Assembly (NCBI RefSeq): GCF_001188955.3
Contig: NZ_JPRF03000012.1
Location: forward strand, 171,258-235,257
DNA length: 64,000 nt
Direction: 5' to 3'
Origin: Kitasatospora aureofaciens
Lineage (GTDB): Bacteria > Actinomycetota > Actinomycetes > Streptomycetales > Streptomycetaceae
The notes under the pieces are model-generated. The model searched no databases, was not told where the DNA came from, and saw only the letters and a program-made list of their open reading frames with translations. Both the position numbers and the translations under genes were made by a program. Each line of letters opens with the position of its first letter. Within the stretch, counting starts at the first letter, position 1. Of this stretch, positions 9,763-17,275 are shown in pieces.

Positions 9763-9943
9763 TGGAGGTCGGCTGCAGTCGGTCTCCTCCCGTCCGAGGC
9801 TGACGATTTGCTGACCGCAGATGGCCCACCGCGCCCCTGGCCTGGGAAGAACCGTGGATCGAGTGACATGTGGTGGAACTGCATCGGGCGCTCAACGGCC
9901 GGTATGGCACAGGCCCGCGAGGATTGGATGGGTACTGACCGAA

Positions 9944-9959
9944 CTCCTGACGTCAGGAG
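9944..9959. promoter_or_regulatory. Perfect 16-bp palindrome, candidate operator
   Basis: CTCCTGACGTCAGGAG is a perfect palindrome 16 bp long. It lies 11 bp upstream of a short ATG frame at 9970, and its right arm contains the AGGAG of that frame's ribosome-binding site. Before the IS insertion it would have been about 100 bp upstream of the D-aminopeptidase-like gene. It could bind a dimeric regulator such as the PucR protein of the cluster, or act as an RNA hairpin over the ribosome-binding site. Confidence 0.45.
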
Positions 9960-9969
9960 GCGTGAGGGC

Positions 9970-10022
9970 ATGTCCTTCCGGCCAACGTTGGGCGAGCGGA
10001 CTTTGCCGGTCAGGACAAACCT
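9970..10022 (+). pseudogene. Short leader-like ORF interrupted by the IS
   Basis: An ATG preceded by AGGAGG (spacing about 9) opens a frame cut after 17 codons and 2 nt by the IS3 insertion. Removing the element and one CCT target copy gives an uninterrupted 23-codon frame ending in TGA at 11371-11373, 13 nt before the ATG of the downstream hydrolase. The strong ribosome-binding site and position suggest a leader peptide or coupling ORF for that gene, which itself lacks a visible Shine-Dalgarno sequence. Reconstruction is direct from sequence; function is inference. Confidence 0.4.
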
Positions 10023-10053
10023 TGAGCTTCCCCCGCTGCACGGGAGGCGTTGA

Positions 10054-11013
10054 TTACCTGGTCAGGACGGGTGTGGGTGGTTCGACGGTCACCGGTTCGG
10101 CCGTCGCCTGGTCGGCGTAGAACTTCGCCTCGTACTCGTCGGGGCTGAGCCAGCCCAGGCGCTTCTGGATGCGGCGGGTGTTGTACCAGCCGTCGATGTA
10201 GGCGAACAGGGCCAGGTCGGCGTCAGTGCGGGTCTCGAAGGTCGTGCGACGCACGCACTCGGTCTTCAGCACGCTCCAGAAGTTCTCGGCGAGGGCGTTG
10301 TCGAACGAGTCCCCCACGCTTCCCATGCTCGGCTCGATTCCCGCCTTCAGCAGTCGAGTTGTGAGCTTGATGGACGTGTATTGACACCCATGGTCGCTGT
10401 GATGGACCAGTTGGCCGGGTTCGACGGGGCGGCCGTGCAGGGCGTACTCCAGCGCGGTGAGCACGAGGTCGGCGTCCGCCCGCTCGGAGGTGTGCCAGCC
10501 CACGATCCGGCGGGAGAAGGCGTCGCGGATCGTGGCCAGCCACCACGGTCCCTCGCCGGTGGGGATCAGCGAGATGTCGGCGACCCACAGCCGGTTCGGC
10601 GCGACGGCGGTGAAGTCGCGCTGGACCAGGTCCGGGGCGAGATCCGCCGCCGGGTCGCGGCGGGTGAAGGAGCGGGGCCGGCGCGGGCTGACGCCCTGGA
10701 TGCCGGCCTGGCGCATGAGGCGTTCGACCCGCTTTCGGCCGACCCGGGTGCCCTCGCGCCGCAGGACGGCGTGGACGCGCGGGGAGCCGTACGTCTCGTC
10801 GGAGTCGGCGTGGATGCGGCGGATGTGCTCGGTGAGCTCGGCGTCGTGGCGCTTGCGCTCGCACGGCTCCGCCACGTCGCGGCGCCAGCGGTAGTAGGTG
10901 GAGGCGGGGATGTGCAGTTCCCGGAGGACGGGCTCGGCCCCGAAGCGGTCCTGGTGCTCGTCGATGAGCTTCAGTACCGTCGCCGGGTCGGGTCGAGCTC
11001 CTGGGCGAAAAAA
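10054..11013 (-). CDS. IS3 transposase OrfB (DDE integrase), made by frameshift
   Basis: The catalytic part of the IS3 transposase, an rve-type DDE recombinase. The DDE residues fall in WVADISLIP, HHSDHGCQYTS and FDNALAENFW (the final Glu). A HTH_21-like region precedes the core (TYGSPRVHAVLRREG). The frame is open back to a slippery T TTT TTC at 11007-11013 and is in the -1 frame relative to OrfA, so the active transposase is expected as an OrfAB fusion. An internal GTG at 10875 could start a shorter OrfB. It ends in TAA near the left inverted repeat. Confidence 0.9.
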   Translation of the reverse strand, partial: FFRPGARPDPATVLKLIDEHQDRFGAEPVLRELHIPASTYYRWRRDVAEPCERKRHDAELTEHIRRIHADSDETYGSPRVHAVLRREGTRVGRKRVERLMRQAGIQGVSPRRPRSFTRRDPAADLAPDLVQRDFTAVAPNRLWVADISLIPTGEGPWWLATIRDAFSRRIVGWHTSERADADLVLTALEYALHGRPVEPGQLVHHSDHGCQYTSIKLTTRLLKAGIEPSMGSVGDSFDNALAENFWSVLKTECVRRTTFETRTDADLALFAYIDGWYNTRRIQKRLGWLSPDEYEAKFYADQATAEPVTVEPPTPVLTR

Positions 11014-11282
11014 GCCGAGGCGGCCTTGAGGATCTCGCAGGACCGGCGGAGCTCGGCGTTCTCCTTCCGCAGAGCGGCCAGCTCCTCCTTCTCCGCGGTG
11101 GTCAGCCGGTCGTCCCGCTCGCCCCGGTCCGCCTCGTCCTGGCGGATCCAGTTGCGCAGCGCTTCGTGGTGCACGCCCAGGTCGCGGGCCATCTTGCGGA
11201 TCACGGGCTTCGGGTCGGCGGTGCGGTACATCTCCACCGCACGCCGTCGCAACTCGGGCGGGTACTTCATCGGTGCGGCCAT
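10971..11282 (-). CDS. IS3 transposase OrfA (HTH)
   Basis: The 103-residue DNA-binding component of the IS3 element. An N-terminal HTH_Tnp_1-type helix-turn-helix (YPPELRRRAVEMYR, then HHEALRNWI) recognises the inverted repeats. A leucine-zipper-like helix (EELAALRKENAELRRSCEIL) follows and mediates multimerisation in this family. The ATG at 11282 (MAAPMKYPP) is preferred; ATG 11270 is an alternative. The stop lies 36 nt after the slippery heptamer, as expected for an OrfA that can shift into OrfB. Confidence 0.88.
   Translation of the reverse strand: MAAPMKYPPELRRRAVEMYRTADPKPVIRKMARDLGVHHEALRNWIRQDEADRGERDDRLTTAEKEELAALRKENAELRRSCEILKAASAFFAQELDPTRRRY
11007..11013 (-). other. Programmed -1 frameshift site
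   Basis: Read on the minus strand this is T TTT TTC, a canonical X XXY YYZ slippery heptamer. It is positioned so that the OrfA codons are TTT TTC. Slipping back one base enters the OrfB frame, which stays open to 10054. OrfA terminates 36 nt further on. This is the normal expression mode of IS3 elements; slippage itself is not shown here. Confidence 0.75.
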
Positions 11283-11386
11283 GGCAGAGGCTCCCTTCTC
11301 ATGGCCAATCAGGCCATCTCCGGCAACCTTCCGCACGTCGGGGGAACCTCACCTTCCGGGCAGTCGTGGCTGAGAGCCTGTGGCGC

Positions 11387-12985
11387 ATGGGCATCTCAAC
11401 AACACTGTCCGAGGTCGTGGGCTTGGCGGTACGCCCGGGGGACCCGGGACTGTCCGTCGGGATCTACACCGAGGGGAAGCTGATCCACCAGGCATCGGCG
11501 GGGCTGGCGTGCGTGGAGTTCGAGGCGCCGGTCGACACCCGGACCCGGTTCGACATCGCCTCCATGAGCAAGCAGTTCACCGCCGCGGCGGCGTTGCTGC
11601 TGTGCCGGGACGGGCTGCTGTCGCTGGACGACGACATCCGGACGCACCTGCCCGAGCTGAAGTTGGCGATGCCGGTGACCGTCGGTCAATGTCTGCGGCA
11701 CACGGGCGGTCTGCGGGACTGGCTGGCCCTGACGACGATCGCCGGCCGCCCGCTGACGAGGATCACCCAGGATCAGACGCTGGCCTTCGTGGCAGCGCTG
11801 ACCGAGGTCGACTTCGAACCGGGGACCGCGTTCTCCTACTCCAACACGGGGTACGTCCTGGTCGCCTCGCTGGTGCGGCGGCTCACCGGTCGCACCCTGG
11901 GGGAGTTCACCACGGAGCGCATGTTCACACCGTTGGGCATGAACGAGACCGTGTTCCGCGAGGACAGTCGGGAGCCGTTGCCGCGATTCGCCTACGGGTA
12001 CGACGTCACCCGCGGTGCCGTCCGGCGCGCCGACACCGAGGAGTCCGCAGTCGGCGACGGCGGCCTGGCCACCAGCGTCGCCGACCTGGCGCCGTGGTTC
12101 GGGTTCCTGCAGGACGGCCGGGTCCTGGGCGCCGACATCCGCGACGGGCTGTTGCGGCGGGTCGACTCCGGGGACGGCGAGGAGCAGCCGTACGCGCTGG
12201 GTCTCTACCACACGACGATCGTGGGCCACCCGGCGTTCGGCCACGCCGGCGGTGTCCCCGGGTACCGGTCCCAACTGCTGTTCATGCCGGACGCCGGCCT
12301 CGGCGTGGCGCTGCTGAGCAACAACTCCTCGATCCACGCCGCGGAGCTGGCCACCCAGGTGCTGCGGCTGGCCGCCGGGCTGCCCGAGGACGATGCCGTC
12401 GAGCTGATGGCGGACCCGGTGGCCGCCGAGCCCGCTGCCCGGCTGACGGGGGACTGGCTGGATCCGCGATCCGGCCTCACCCTGCGGATCGACGCCGTGG
12501 GCAACGGTCGGATCCGCGTCCACGGCGCGCCGCCCGCCGGCGAGTTCGCACCGGCCGTCGACGGCAGCTGGCAGGGCTTGGAGGACAGCGCGGGCTCCTG
12601 GCTGCGGGTGTCGTCCGGCACGATCAGGATCGGATCGGTGTACCGCCCCGGCCGCGCCGCGGAGTACTGGCGCTGTCCCCCCACGGATGCCGGTGCCACG
12701 CTGCCACCGGCCGTCTACCGCAGTCCGGAGCTCGGCATCCTGGCGACGGTCACCCGGGACGGCACGCTCGAACTCGGCCTGGAGTTCGTCGGGACGATCG
12801 AACCGGCACCGGACGGCGCGTTCCGTGCGGGCGGCCTGATCAGCCTGCGCCCCAGCGGCGACGACCTCCTGATCAGCACGCACGGCGTCCACCGGATGCG
12901 CTTCGTCAGACAGCCCGACGACGCCGCCCCCCTGGGACTTCCCCCCGGCCTCAACCTCGCCACCACCTGGCCGGTGAGCGAGTGA
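11387..12985 (+). CDS. S12-family serine hydrolase, D-aminopeptidase-like
   Basis: A penicillin-recognising serine hydrolase of 532 residues. Catalytic motifs: SMSK at residues 59-62, YSN at 151-153 and HAGG at 286-289. Position and total length closely match Ochrobactrum D-aminopeptidase (about 520 residues, Ser62/Lys65/Tyr153/His287, family knowledge). The C-terminal 170 residues would correspond to its beta-barrel domains. It should release N-terminal D-residues from peptides or amides. The neighbours (PucR regulator, GNAT, racemase) support D-amino-acid use. No signal peptide is seen. The ATG lacks a Shine-Dalgarno; GTG 11366 is an alternative. The IS ends 35 bp upstream, so native expression is probably altered. 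Confidence 0.8.
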   Translation: MGISTTLSEVVGLAVRPGDPGLSVGIYTEGKLIHQASAGLACVEFEAPVDTRTRFDIASMSKQFTAAAALLLCRDGLLSLDDDIRTHLPELKLAMPVTVGQCLRHTGGLRDWLALTTIAGRPLTRITQDQTLAFVAALTEVDFEPGTAFSYSNTGYVLVASLVRRLTGRTLGEFTTERMFTPLGMNETVFREDSREPLPRFAYGYDVTRGAVRRADTEESAVGDGGLATSVADLAPWFGFLQDGRVLGADIRDGLLRRVDSGDGEEQPYALGLYHTTIVGHPAFGHAGGVPGYRSQLLFMPDAGLGVALLSNNSSIHAAELATQVLRLAAGLPEDDAVELMADPVAAEPAARLTGDWLDPRSGLTLRIDAVGNGRIRVHGAPPAGEFAPAVDGSWQGLEDSAGSWLRVSSGTIRIGSVYRPGRAAEYWRCPPTDAGATLPPAVYRSPELGILATVTRDGTLELGLEFVGTIEPAPDGAFRAGGLISLRPSGDDLLISTHGVHRMRFVRQPDDAAPLGLPPGLNLATTWPVSE

Positions 12986-13043
12986 TCGCCGACGGTGAGT
13001 TCACCGGCGAGCGCCGGGGCCGGATACTGCGATCGGAGCGGCG

Positions 13044-14642
13044 GTGACAGCCCCCGCCGGGATCACCCTCGGGGTCGTGCTCGACAGCCTGGGAACCGAT
13101 CTCCTACGGCCGCTCGCGCTGCCACGGGGCCGGGAGGTCGCCGTCGGGGCGCCCACGATCCATGACACCGAGGCCGCTGGGGCAGGGCTGACCGACGCGA
13201 TCGTCCTGGTGCCCGGCCGGCTTACCGCCGACGTCCTGGAGTGGGCTGCCGAACACCACGCCAAGGCGGTGGTCATGCGAGCCGGAGCCACGGACACGGC
13301 AGCGCTGACACAGGCGGCCGAACGGACCGGCGTGGCGCTCCTGGAGCGCAGTGCCGAGATCTCCTGGGGGCAGCTCTACACCCTGATCGACGCGCTGCGT
13401 GCGATCACGAGCCCGGTGTTCGAGCCGAACAGGCACCGGTCCACCGACCTGTTCGCCCTGGCCAACGACATCGCCGTGCGCGCCGGCGGCGCGGTGGCGA
13501 TCGAGGATCTGTCCATGCGCGTGCTGGCCTACTCCACGGTCCCGGGCCAGCTGGTCGACGACGCGCGTCGGGACGGGATCCTCGGCCGCCGGGTGCCGGA
13601 CCACCCGACCCACGCCGAGGAGTACGCCGCTGTCCTGCGGTCCGACACCGCGGTGTGGAGCTACGAGCCGAAGGAGTACCGGCCGCGCCTCGCCGTCGCC
13701 ATCCGGGACGGTGGCGAGGCGCTGGGCACCATCTGGGTGCTCCAAGGCGACGAGTCCCTGGCGGAGGAGGCGGCAGACGTCCTCGCCGAGGGCGCGCGGC
13801 TGGCCGCGCCCCACCTTGCCCGGGTCAGCCTCGCGGCGGACGCCGAGCGCCGGCAACGGGCCGAGCGGCTGGGCTGGTTGTTCCGCGGTCTGGGAGTGAC
13901 CCGGGAGCTCGCCGACTCGTTCGGGATACGCTTCGACGCCCCGGCGACCGTGCTGGTGATCGGCCGCTTCGGTGACCCGGCCGGTCACGCGCGAGGCGTG
14001 TCGCCGGATTCCGCCGCCGAGTACGTCGGCGACCTGCTGCGGATGGGGCTCTCCGCCTACCGGCTGGGAGCCGCCGCGGGAGCGCTGGACGGTCAGGCCG
14101 TGGCGGTGGTCGACACGGCGTCCGACGCGCCCGTGATCCAACTGATCATCGCGACGGTGCTGGCTCGGGCGAGGGACACCCTGGACAGCGGCTGGCGGGC
14201 GGGGATCAGTCGCACCGTTCCCGGCCTCGCCGACATCTCGACAGGGCTGAGCCAGGCCAGGCAGGCGCTCAAGGTGGTGTGCGGACCGTTCGGCAAGGCG
14301 GAGATCGGACGGCATGAAGAGCTGGCCGCCCCGATGTTCCTGCGGGACGTGTACGAGGCGCTCCGGTACCGTCCGGCCCTGGACGCGGAGCCGCTGTCGA
14401 CGGTGCTCGACCATGACGCCCGGCACGGAACGGAGTACGAGAAGACGCTGCGCTGCTGGATCGCCGGGCACTACGACGTGCCACGGGCTGCGGAAGCCAT
14501 GACGCTGCACCCCAACACGTTGCGGCACCGGTTGCGCCGGCTGGCCGAGCTGATCGACATCGATGATCCGGACCTGCGGTTGGCGCTGGCGCTGCAACTG
14601 CGGCTACGGCTGCCGGACATCGGCACAAAGGAGGCCAGGTGA
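13044..14642 (+). CDS. PucR-family transcriptional regulator
   Basis: A 532-residue regulator of the PucR type. It has a large N-terminal sensory region, a central GGDEF-like CdaR segment, and a C-terminal PucR helix-turn-helix (HYDVPRAAEAMTLHPNTLR, near residue 475-495). Family members control catabolism of purines, amino acids or peptides in response to a substrate. It begins 58 bp after the hydrolase with a GTG start and overlaps the next gene by 4 bp (GTGA), so it is co-transcribed with the pathway it presumably controls. Confidence 0.85.
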   Translation: MTAPAGITLGVVLDSLGTDLLRPLALPRGREVAVGAPTIHDTEAAGAGLTDAIVLVPGRLTADVLEWAAEHHAKAVVMRAGATDTAALTQAAERTGVALLERSAEISWGQLYTLIDALRAITSPVFEPNRHRSTDLFALANDIAVRAGGAVAIEDLSMRVLAYSTVPGQLVDDARRDGILGRRVPDHPTHAEEYAAVLRSDTAVWSYEPKEYRPRLAVAIRDGGEALGTIWVLQGDESLAEEAADVLAEGARLAAPHLARVSLAADAERRQRAERLGWLFRGLGVTRELADSFGIRFDAPATVLVIGRFGDPAGHARGVSPDSAAEYVGDLLRMGLSAYRLGAAAGALDGQAVAVVDTASDAPVIQLIIATVLARARDTLDSGWRAGISRTVPGLADISTGLSQARQALKVVCGPFGKAEIGRHEELAAPMFLRDVYEALRYRPALDAEPLSTVLDHDARHGTEYEKTLRCWIAGHYDVPRAAEAMTLHPNTLRHRLRRLAELIDIDDPDLRLALALQLRLRLPDIGTKEAR

Positions 14643-15511
14643 ACTCGGGCCTGGACGCCAACGGCCCGCGGCGGTCCGCCGAGCAGACTCGTCACATGGT
14701 CGAATTCCCTTCCGCTGTCGCGGAACGGGCGGACGTCCGAATTCAGTTGCTTCGGACCGTGCCCGAACTCCAGCAGGCCGAGGCGGTGTTGCGTACCGTG
14801 TGGAACACCCCGGACCTCGCCGAGCCACCCTTGGCCCTGGACGTCATGTGCGCGCTCGCGCACACCGGCGGCTACGTCGCGGCGGCGTATCTCGGGACGG
14901 CGATGGTCGGCGTGACCGCCGGGTTCCGGACCATCGGGGACAGTCTGCACTCGCACGTGGCCGGCGTGCTGCCGGGAATGCACGGGCGCGGGATCGGCGC
15001 GGCGATGAAGTCGCACCAGCGGGAGTGGGCCGCCGAGGTGGGCCTGTCGTCGATCTCGTGGACGTACGACCCGCTGATCCGCCGCAACGCCTACTTCAAC
15101 CTGCACCGGCTCGGGGCGGTCGCTGAGGCGTACCTGCCCGACTTCTACGGGCCGTTGGACGACGGCATCAACGACGGCGACGACTCCGACCGGCTGTTCG
15201 TCAGGTGGCCGGTGCACGCGACGCCGCACGCACCGGCACCGCCACCGTTGCCGGACCCGGCCGCGGCGGAACCCGTGCTCGAGGAGGACGGCAACGGCGA
15301 GCCCCTACCGCGCGCCGCGACCGGCGGCGTACTGCGTTGTGCCACCCCGGTGGACGCGGAGTCCCTGCGGCGAAGGGATCCGGCCGCCGCCCGGCGCTGG
15401 CGGTCCGCGATGCGCGAGGCGCTCGGTGGCGCCCTGGAGAACGGTTACCGGATCGACGGGTTCGACCGGTCCGGCTGGTACGTCCTGCGACGGAAGGAAG
15501 CATCGGAATGA
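14639..15511 (+). CDS. GNAT acyltransferase (COG3375-like)
   Basis: A 290-residue GNAT-fold acyltransferase. The acyl-CoA pyrophosphate loop is visible as MHGRGIGAAMK (residues about 118-128), followed by an SSISWTYDPLIRRNAYFN segment typical of COG3375 proteins. These are often next to MenC-like racemases. In the known N-succinylamino-acid racemase pathway the GNAT partner succinylates D-amino acids. GTG start overlaps the PucR stop (GTGA), and its own stop overlaps the racemase start (ATGA), so three genes are translationally coupled. Acyl donor and acceptor are inferred from context. Confidence 0.75.
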   Translation: MNSGLDANGPRRSAEQTRHMVEFPSAVAERADVRIQLLRTVPELQQAEAVLRTVWNTPDLAEPPLALDVMCALAHTGGYVAAAYLGTAMVGVTAGFRTIGDSLHSHVAGVLPGMHGRGIGAAMKSHQREWAAEVGLSSISWTYDPLIRRNAYFNLHRLGAVAEAYLPDFYGPLDDGINDGDDSDRLFVRWPVHATPHAPAPPPLPDPAAAEPVLEEDGNGEPLPRAATGGVLRCATPVDAESLRRRDPAAARRWRSAMREALGGALENGYRIDGFDRSGWYVLRRKEASE

Positions 15512-16617
15512 AGCTGCAGCAGGCGGAGTTGCGTGAGGTGGCCCTGCCCCTGGTCGCGCCGTTCCGGACCGCGCTGGGAACCCAGGAACACCGGAACTCG
15601 CTGCTGGTCAAGGTGACCACGGCCGACGGCGCCGTCGGCTGGGGCGAGTGCGTGGCCGACGACGATCCGACGTACAGCGCCGAGTACCTGGCCGGGGCCC
15701 GGGAAGTGGTACGTCAGTTCCTGCTGCCCCGGTTGTCCCGGGCTCCCGAGCTGACCGCGGCGCTGGTGCCCGAGCTGCTCCGGCCGGTCAGGGGGAATCC
15801 GATGGCCAAGACGGCCATCGAGATGGCGGTACTGGACGCCGAACTGCGCACCGCGGGCATCAGCCTCGCCCAGTACTTCGGGGCGACGCGGACCGAGCTC
15901 GCGGTCGGCGTGTCGGTCGGCATCACGGACACCGTCGATGAGCTGATCAGCGCCGTCGACGGCTATCTCCGCGCGGGCTACGCCCGGATCAAGCTGAAGA
16001 TCGAACCGGGCTGGGACATCGAGCCGCTGCGAGCGATCCGGGAGACGTTCGGCCCGGACATCGCCCTGCAGGTGGACGCCAACACCGCCTACGGTCCGGC
16101 GGACCAGCCCCACCTGCGCCGGCTCGACGCCTACGGGCTGACGCTGATCGAGCAGCCTTTCGCCCCGGACGACCTGCTCTCTCACACCCGGCTGGCGGCT
16201 CGCATGGACACCCCGATCTGCCTGGACGAGTCGATCACCTCGGCCCGGGACGCGGCCACCGCCATCCGGCAGGAGGCGTGCTCGATCGTGAACATCAAGC
16301 CCGGCCGGGTCGGCGGGTATCTGGAAGCCCGCCGGATACACGACCTGTGCCTGGCGAACGGCGTACCGGTGTGGTGCGGCGGCATGCTGGAGACCGGGCT
16401 GGGACGGGCGGCCAACCTGGCGCTGGCCGCGCTCCCGGGCTTCACCCTGCCCGGCGACATCTCGGCCTCGGCCCGCTACTACACCCGCGACATCACCGCC
16501 CCCTTCGTCCTCCACGACGGCCGACTGACCGTCCCCACCCGCCCGGGGATCGGCGTCCTCCCCGACCCCGATGCCCTGCAAGCCGCCACCACCTCCACGG
16601 AGCTCCTCACCCTCTGA
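15508..16617 (+). CDS. N-acylamino-acid racemase / MenC-like enolase-superfamily enzyme
   Basis: A 369-residue enolase-superfamily enzyme. General acid/base lysines: KLK near residues 162-164 and NIKPG near 263. Metal ligands: DAN near 191, EQP near 215 and DES near 240. These positions match N-succinylamino-acid racemase/o-succinylbenzoate synthase proteins almost exactly. No other menaquinone genes are here, while a GNAT gene overlaps it by 4 bp and a D-aminopeptidase-like gene leads the operon. Racemisation of an N-acyl-D-amino acid is therefore more likely than menaquinone synthesis. The deacylase that would finish the pathway is not in the window. AAGGAAG precedes the ATG. Confidence 0.85.
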   Translation: MKLQQAELREVALPLVAPFRTALGTQEHRNSLLVKVTTADGAVGWGECVADDDPTYSAEYLAGAREVVRQFLLPRLSRAPELTAALVPELLRPVRGNPMAKTAIEMAVLDAELRTAGISLAQYFGATRTELAVGVSVGITDTVDELISAVDGYLRAGYARIKLKIEPGWDIEPLRAIRETFGPDIALQVDANTAYGPADQPHLRRLDAYGLTLIEQPFAPDDLLSHTRLAARMDTPICLDESITSARDAATAIRQEACSIVNIKPGRVGGYLEARRIHDLCLANGVPVWCGGMLETGLGRAANLALAALPGFTLPGDISASARYYTRDITAPFVLHDGRLTVPTRPGIGVLPDPDALQAATTSTELLTL

Positions 16618-16734
16618 CCGGTCGTGGGGCCCGAGCCACGTCCGGTGTGTCGGACCGACCCCGTCGTGGATCACCGGGCGTGCCTTCACGCGGGGGCACA
16701 TCTCACGGCCGGGGCAGCTCGTCGGCGAGGCGAT

Positions 16735-16756
16735 ATAGTAAATGCGCATAGTAAAT
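16735..16756. promoter_or_regulatory. Direct repeat upstream of MarR gene
   Basis: The 9-mer ATAGTAAAT occurs twice (16735-16743 and 16748-16756), 13 bp start to start, around a GCGC core that makes ATGCGCAT palindromic. It is a clear AT-rich island in GC-rich DNA, 19 bp upstream of the chosen MarR start. It probably combines a promoter -10 with an autoregulatory operator. Confidence 0.5.
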
Positions 16757-16774
16757 CGGACGAGGGGGTGCCCC

Positions 16775-17275
16775 GTGGGGGAAGCGGTGCCGGAGGGCGG
16801 GTTCGAGCGGGCGGGGAGGCCGACGGAGAGTCCGGGGTTCCTGCTGTGGCGCGTGACCTTGGCGTGGCAGCGGGCGCTGGCGGCCGCGCTCAGGCCGTAC
16901 GACCTGACGCACGTGCAGTTCGTGCTGTTGGCGGGAGCGTGGTGGCTCGGGATGGACGAGGGGGCGCCGACCCAGCGGCGGTTGGCGGAGCACTCCGGGA
17001 CGGACCCGATGATGACCAGCCAGGTGCTGCGCACGCTGGAGGGCAAGGGGCTGGTGGAGCGGGTTCCGGATCCGGCCGACAGCCGGGCCAAGCGGGTGCG
17101 GGTGACGGAGGCCGGGGAGGCGCTGCGGGAGCGGGCGATGTACGCGGTGGAGGAGGCCGATGCCGGGTTCTTCGCGCCCGTGCCGCGCGGTGACGCGCTG
17201 GCCGTGCTGAACGCGCTCTCCGGGTCGCTCGCGCCCGTGGCCGCCAGGGCAACCCGGAGGGGGGCTGGGGCATGA
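16775..17275 (+). CDS. MarR-family transcriptional regulator
   Basis: A 166-residue winged-helix repressor of the MarR family. The recognition region reads RRLAEHSGTDPMMTSQVLRTLEG around residues 72-94 (given here only as a landmark: RRLAEHSGTD then MMTSQVL), and the wing contains DPADSRAKRVRVT. The GTG at 16775 is chosen because GAGGGGG lies just upstream and because the AT-rich repeat at 16735-16756 would otherwise be coding; an ATG at 16742 is the alternative. It overlaps the DNA glycosylase by 4 bp (ATGA), so the two are one operon, perhaps controlled by a DNA-damaging or electrophilic ligand (inference). Confidence 0.85.
   Translation: MGEAVPEGGFERAGRPTESPGFLLWRVTLAWQRALAAALRPYDLTHVQFVLLAGAWWLGMDEGAPTQRRLAEHSGTDPMMTSQVLRTLEGKGLVERVPDPADSRAKRVRVTEAGEALRERAMYAVEEADAGFFAPVPRGDALAVLNALSGSLAPVAARATRRGAGA

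Larger units (their letters stand above)
10023..11351 (-). mobile_element. IS3-family insertion sequence, intact
   Basis: A 1329-bp element. Its tips read TGAG...CTCA and form imperfect terminal inverted repeats matching at 19 of 25 positions (10023-10047 and 11327-11351). It is flanked by the direct repeat CCT at 10020-10022 and 11352-11354, the 3-bp target duplication usual for IS3 elements; counting one more base, ACCT is also duplicated if the tip is set one base shorter. Inside are orfA and orfB in overlapping frames, both on the minus strand. Both genes and ends look intact, so the copy may be active. It inserted just upstream of the D-amino-acid cluster. Confidence 0.9.
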
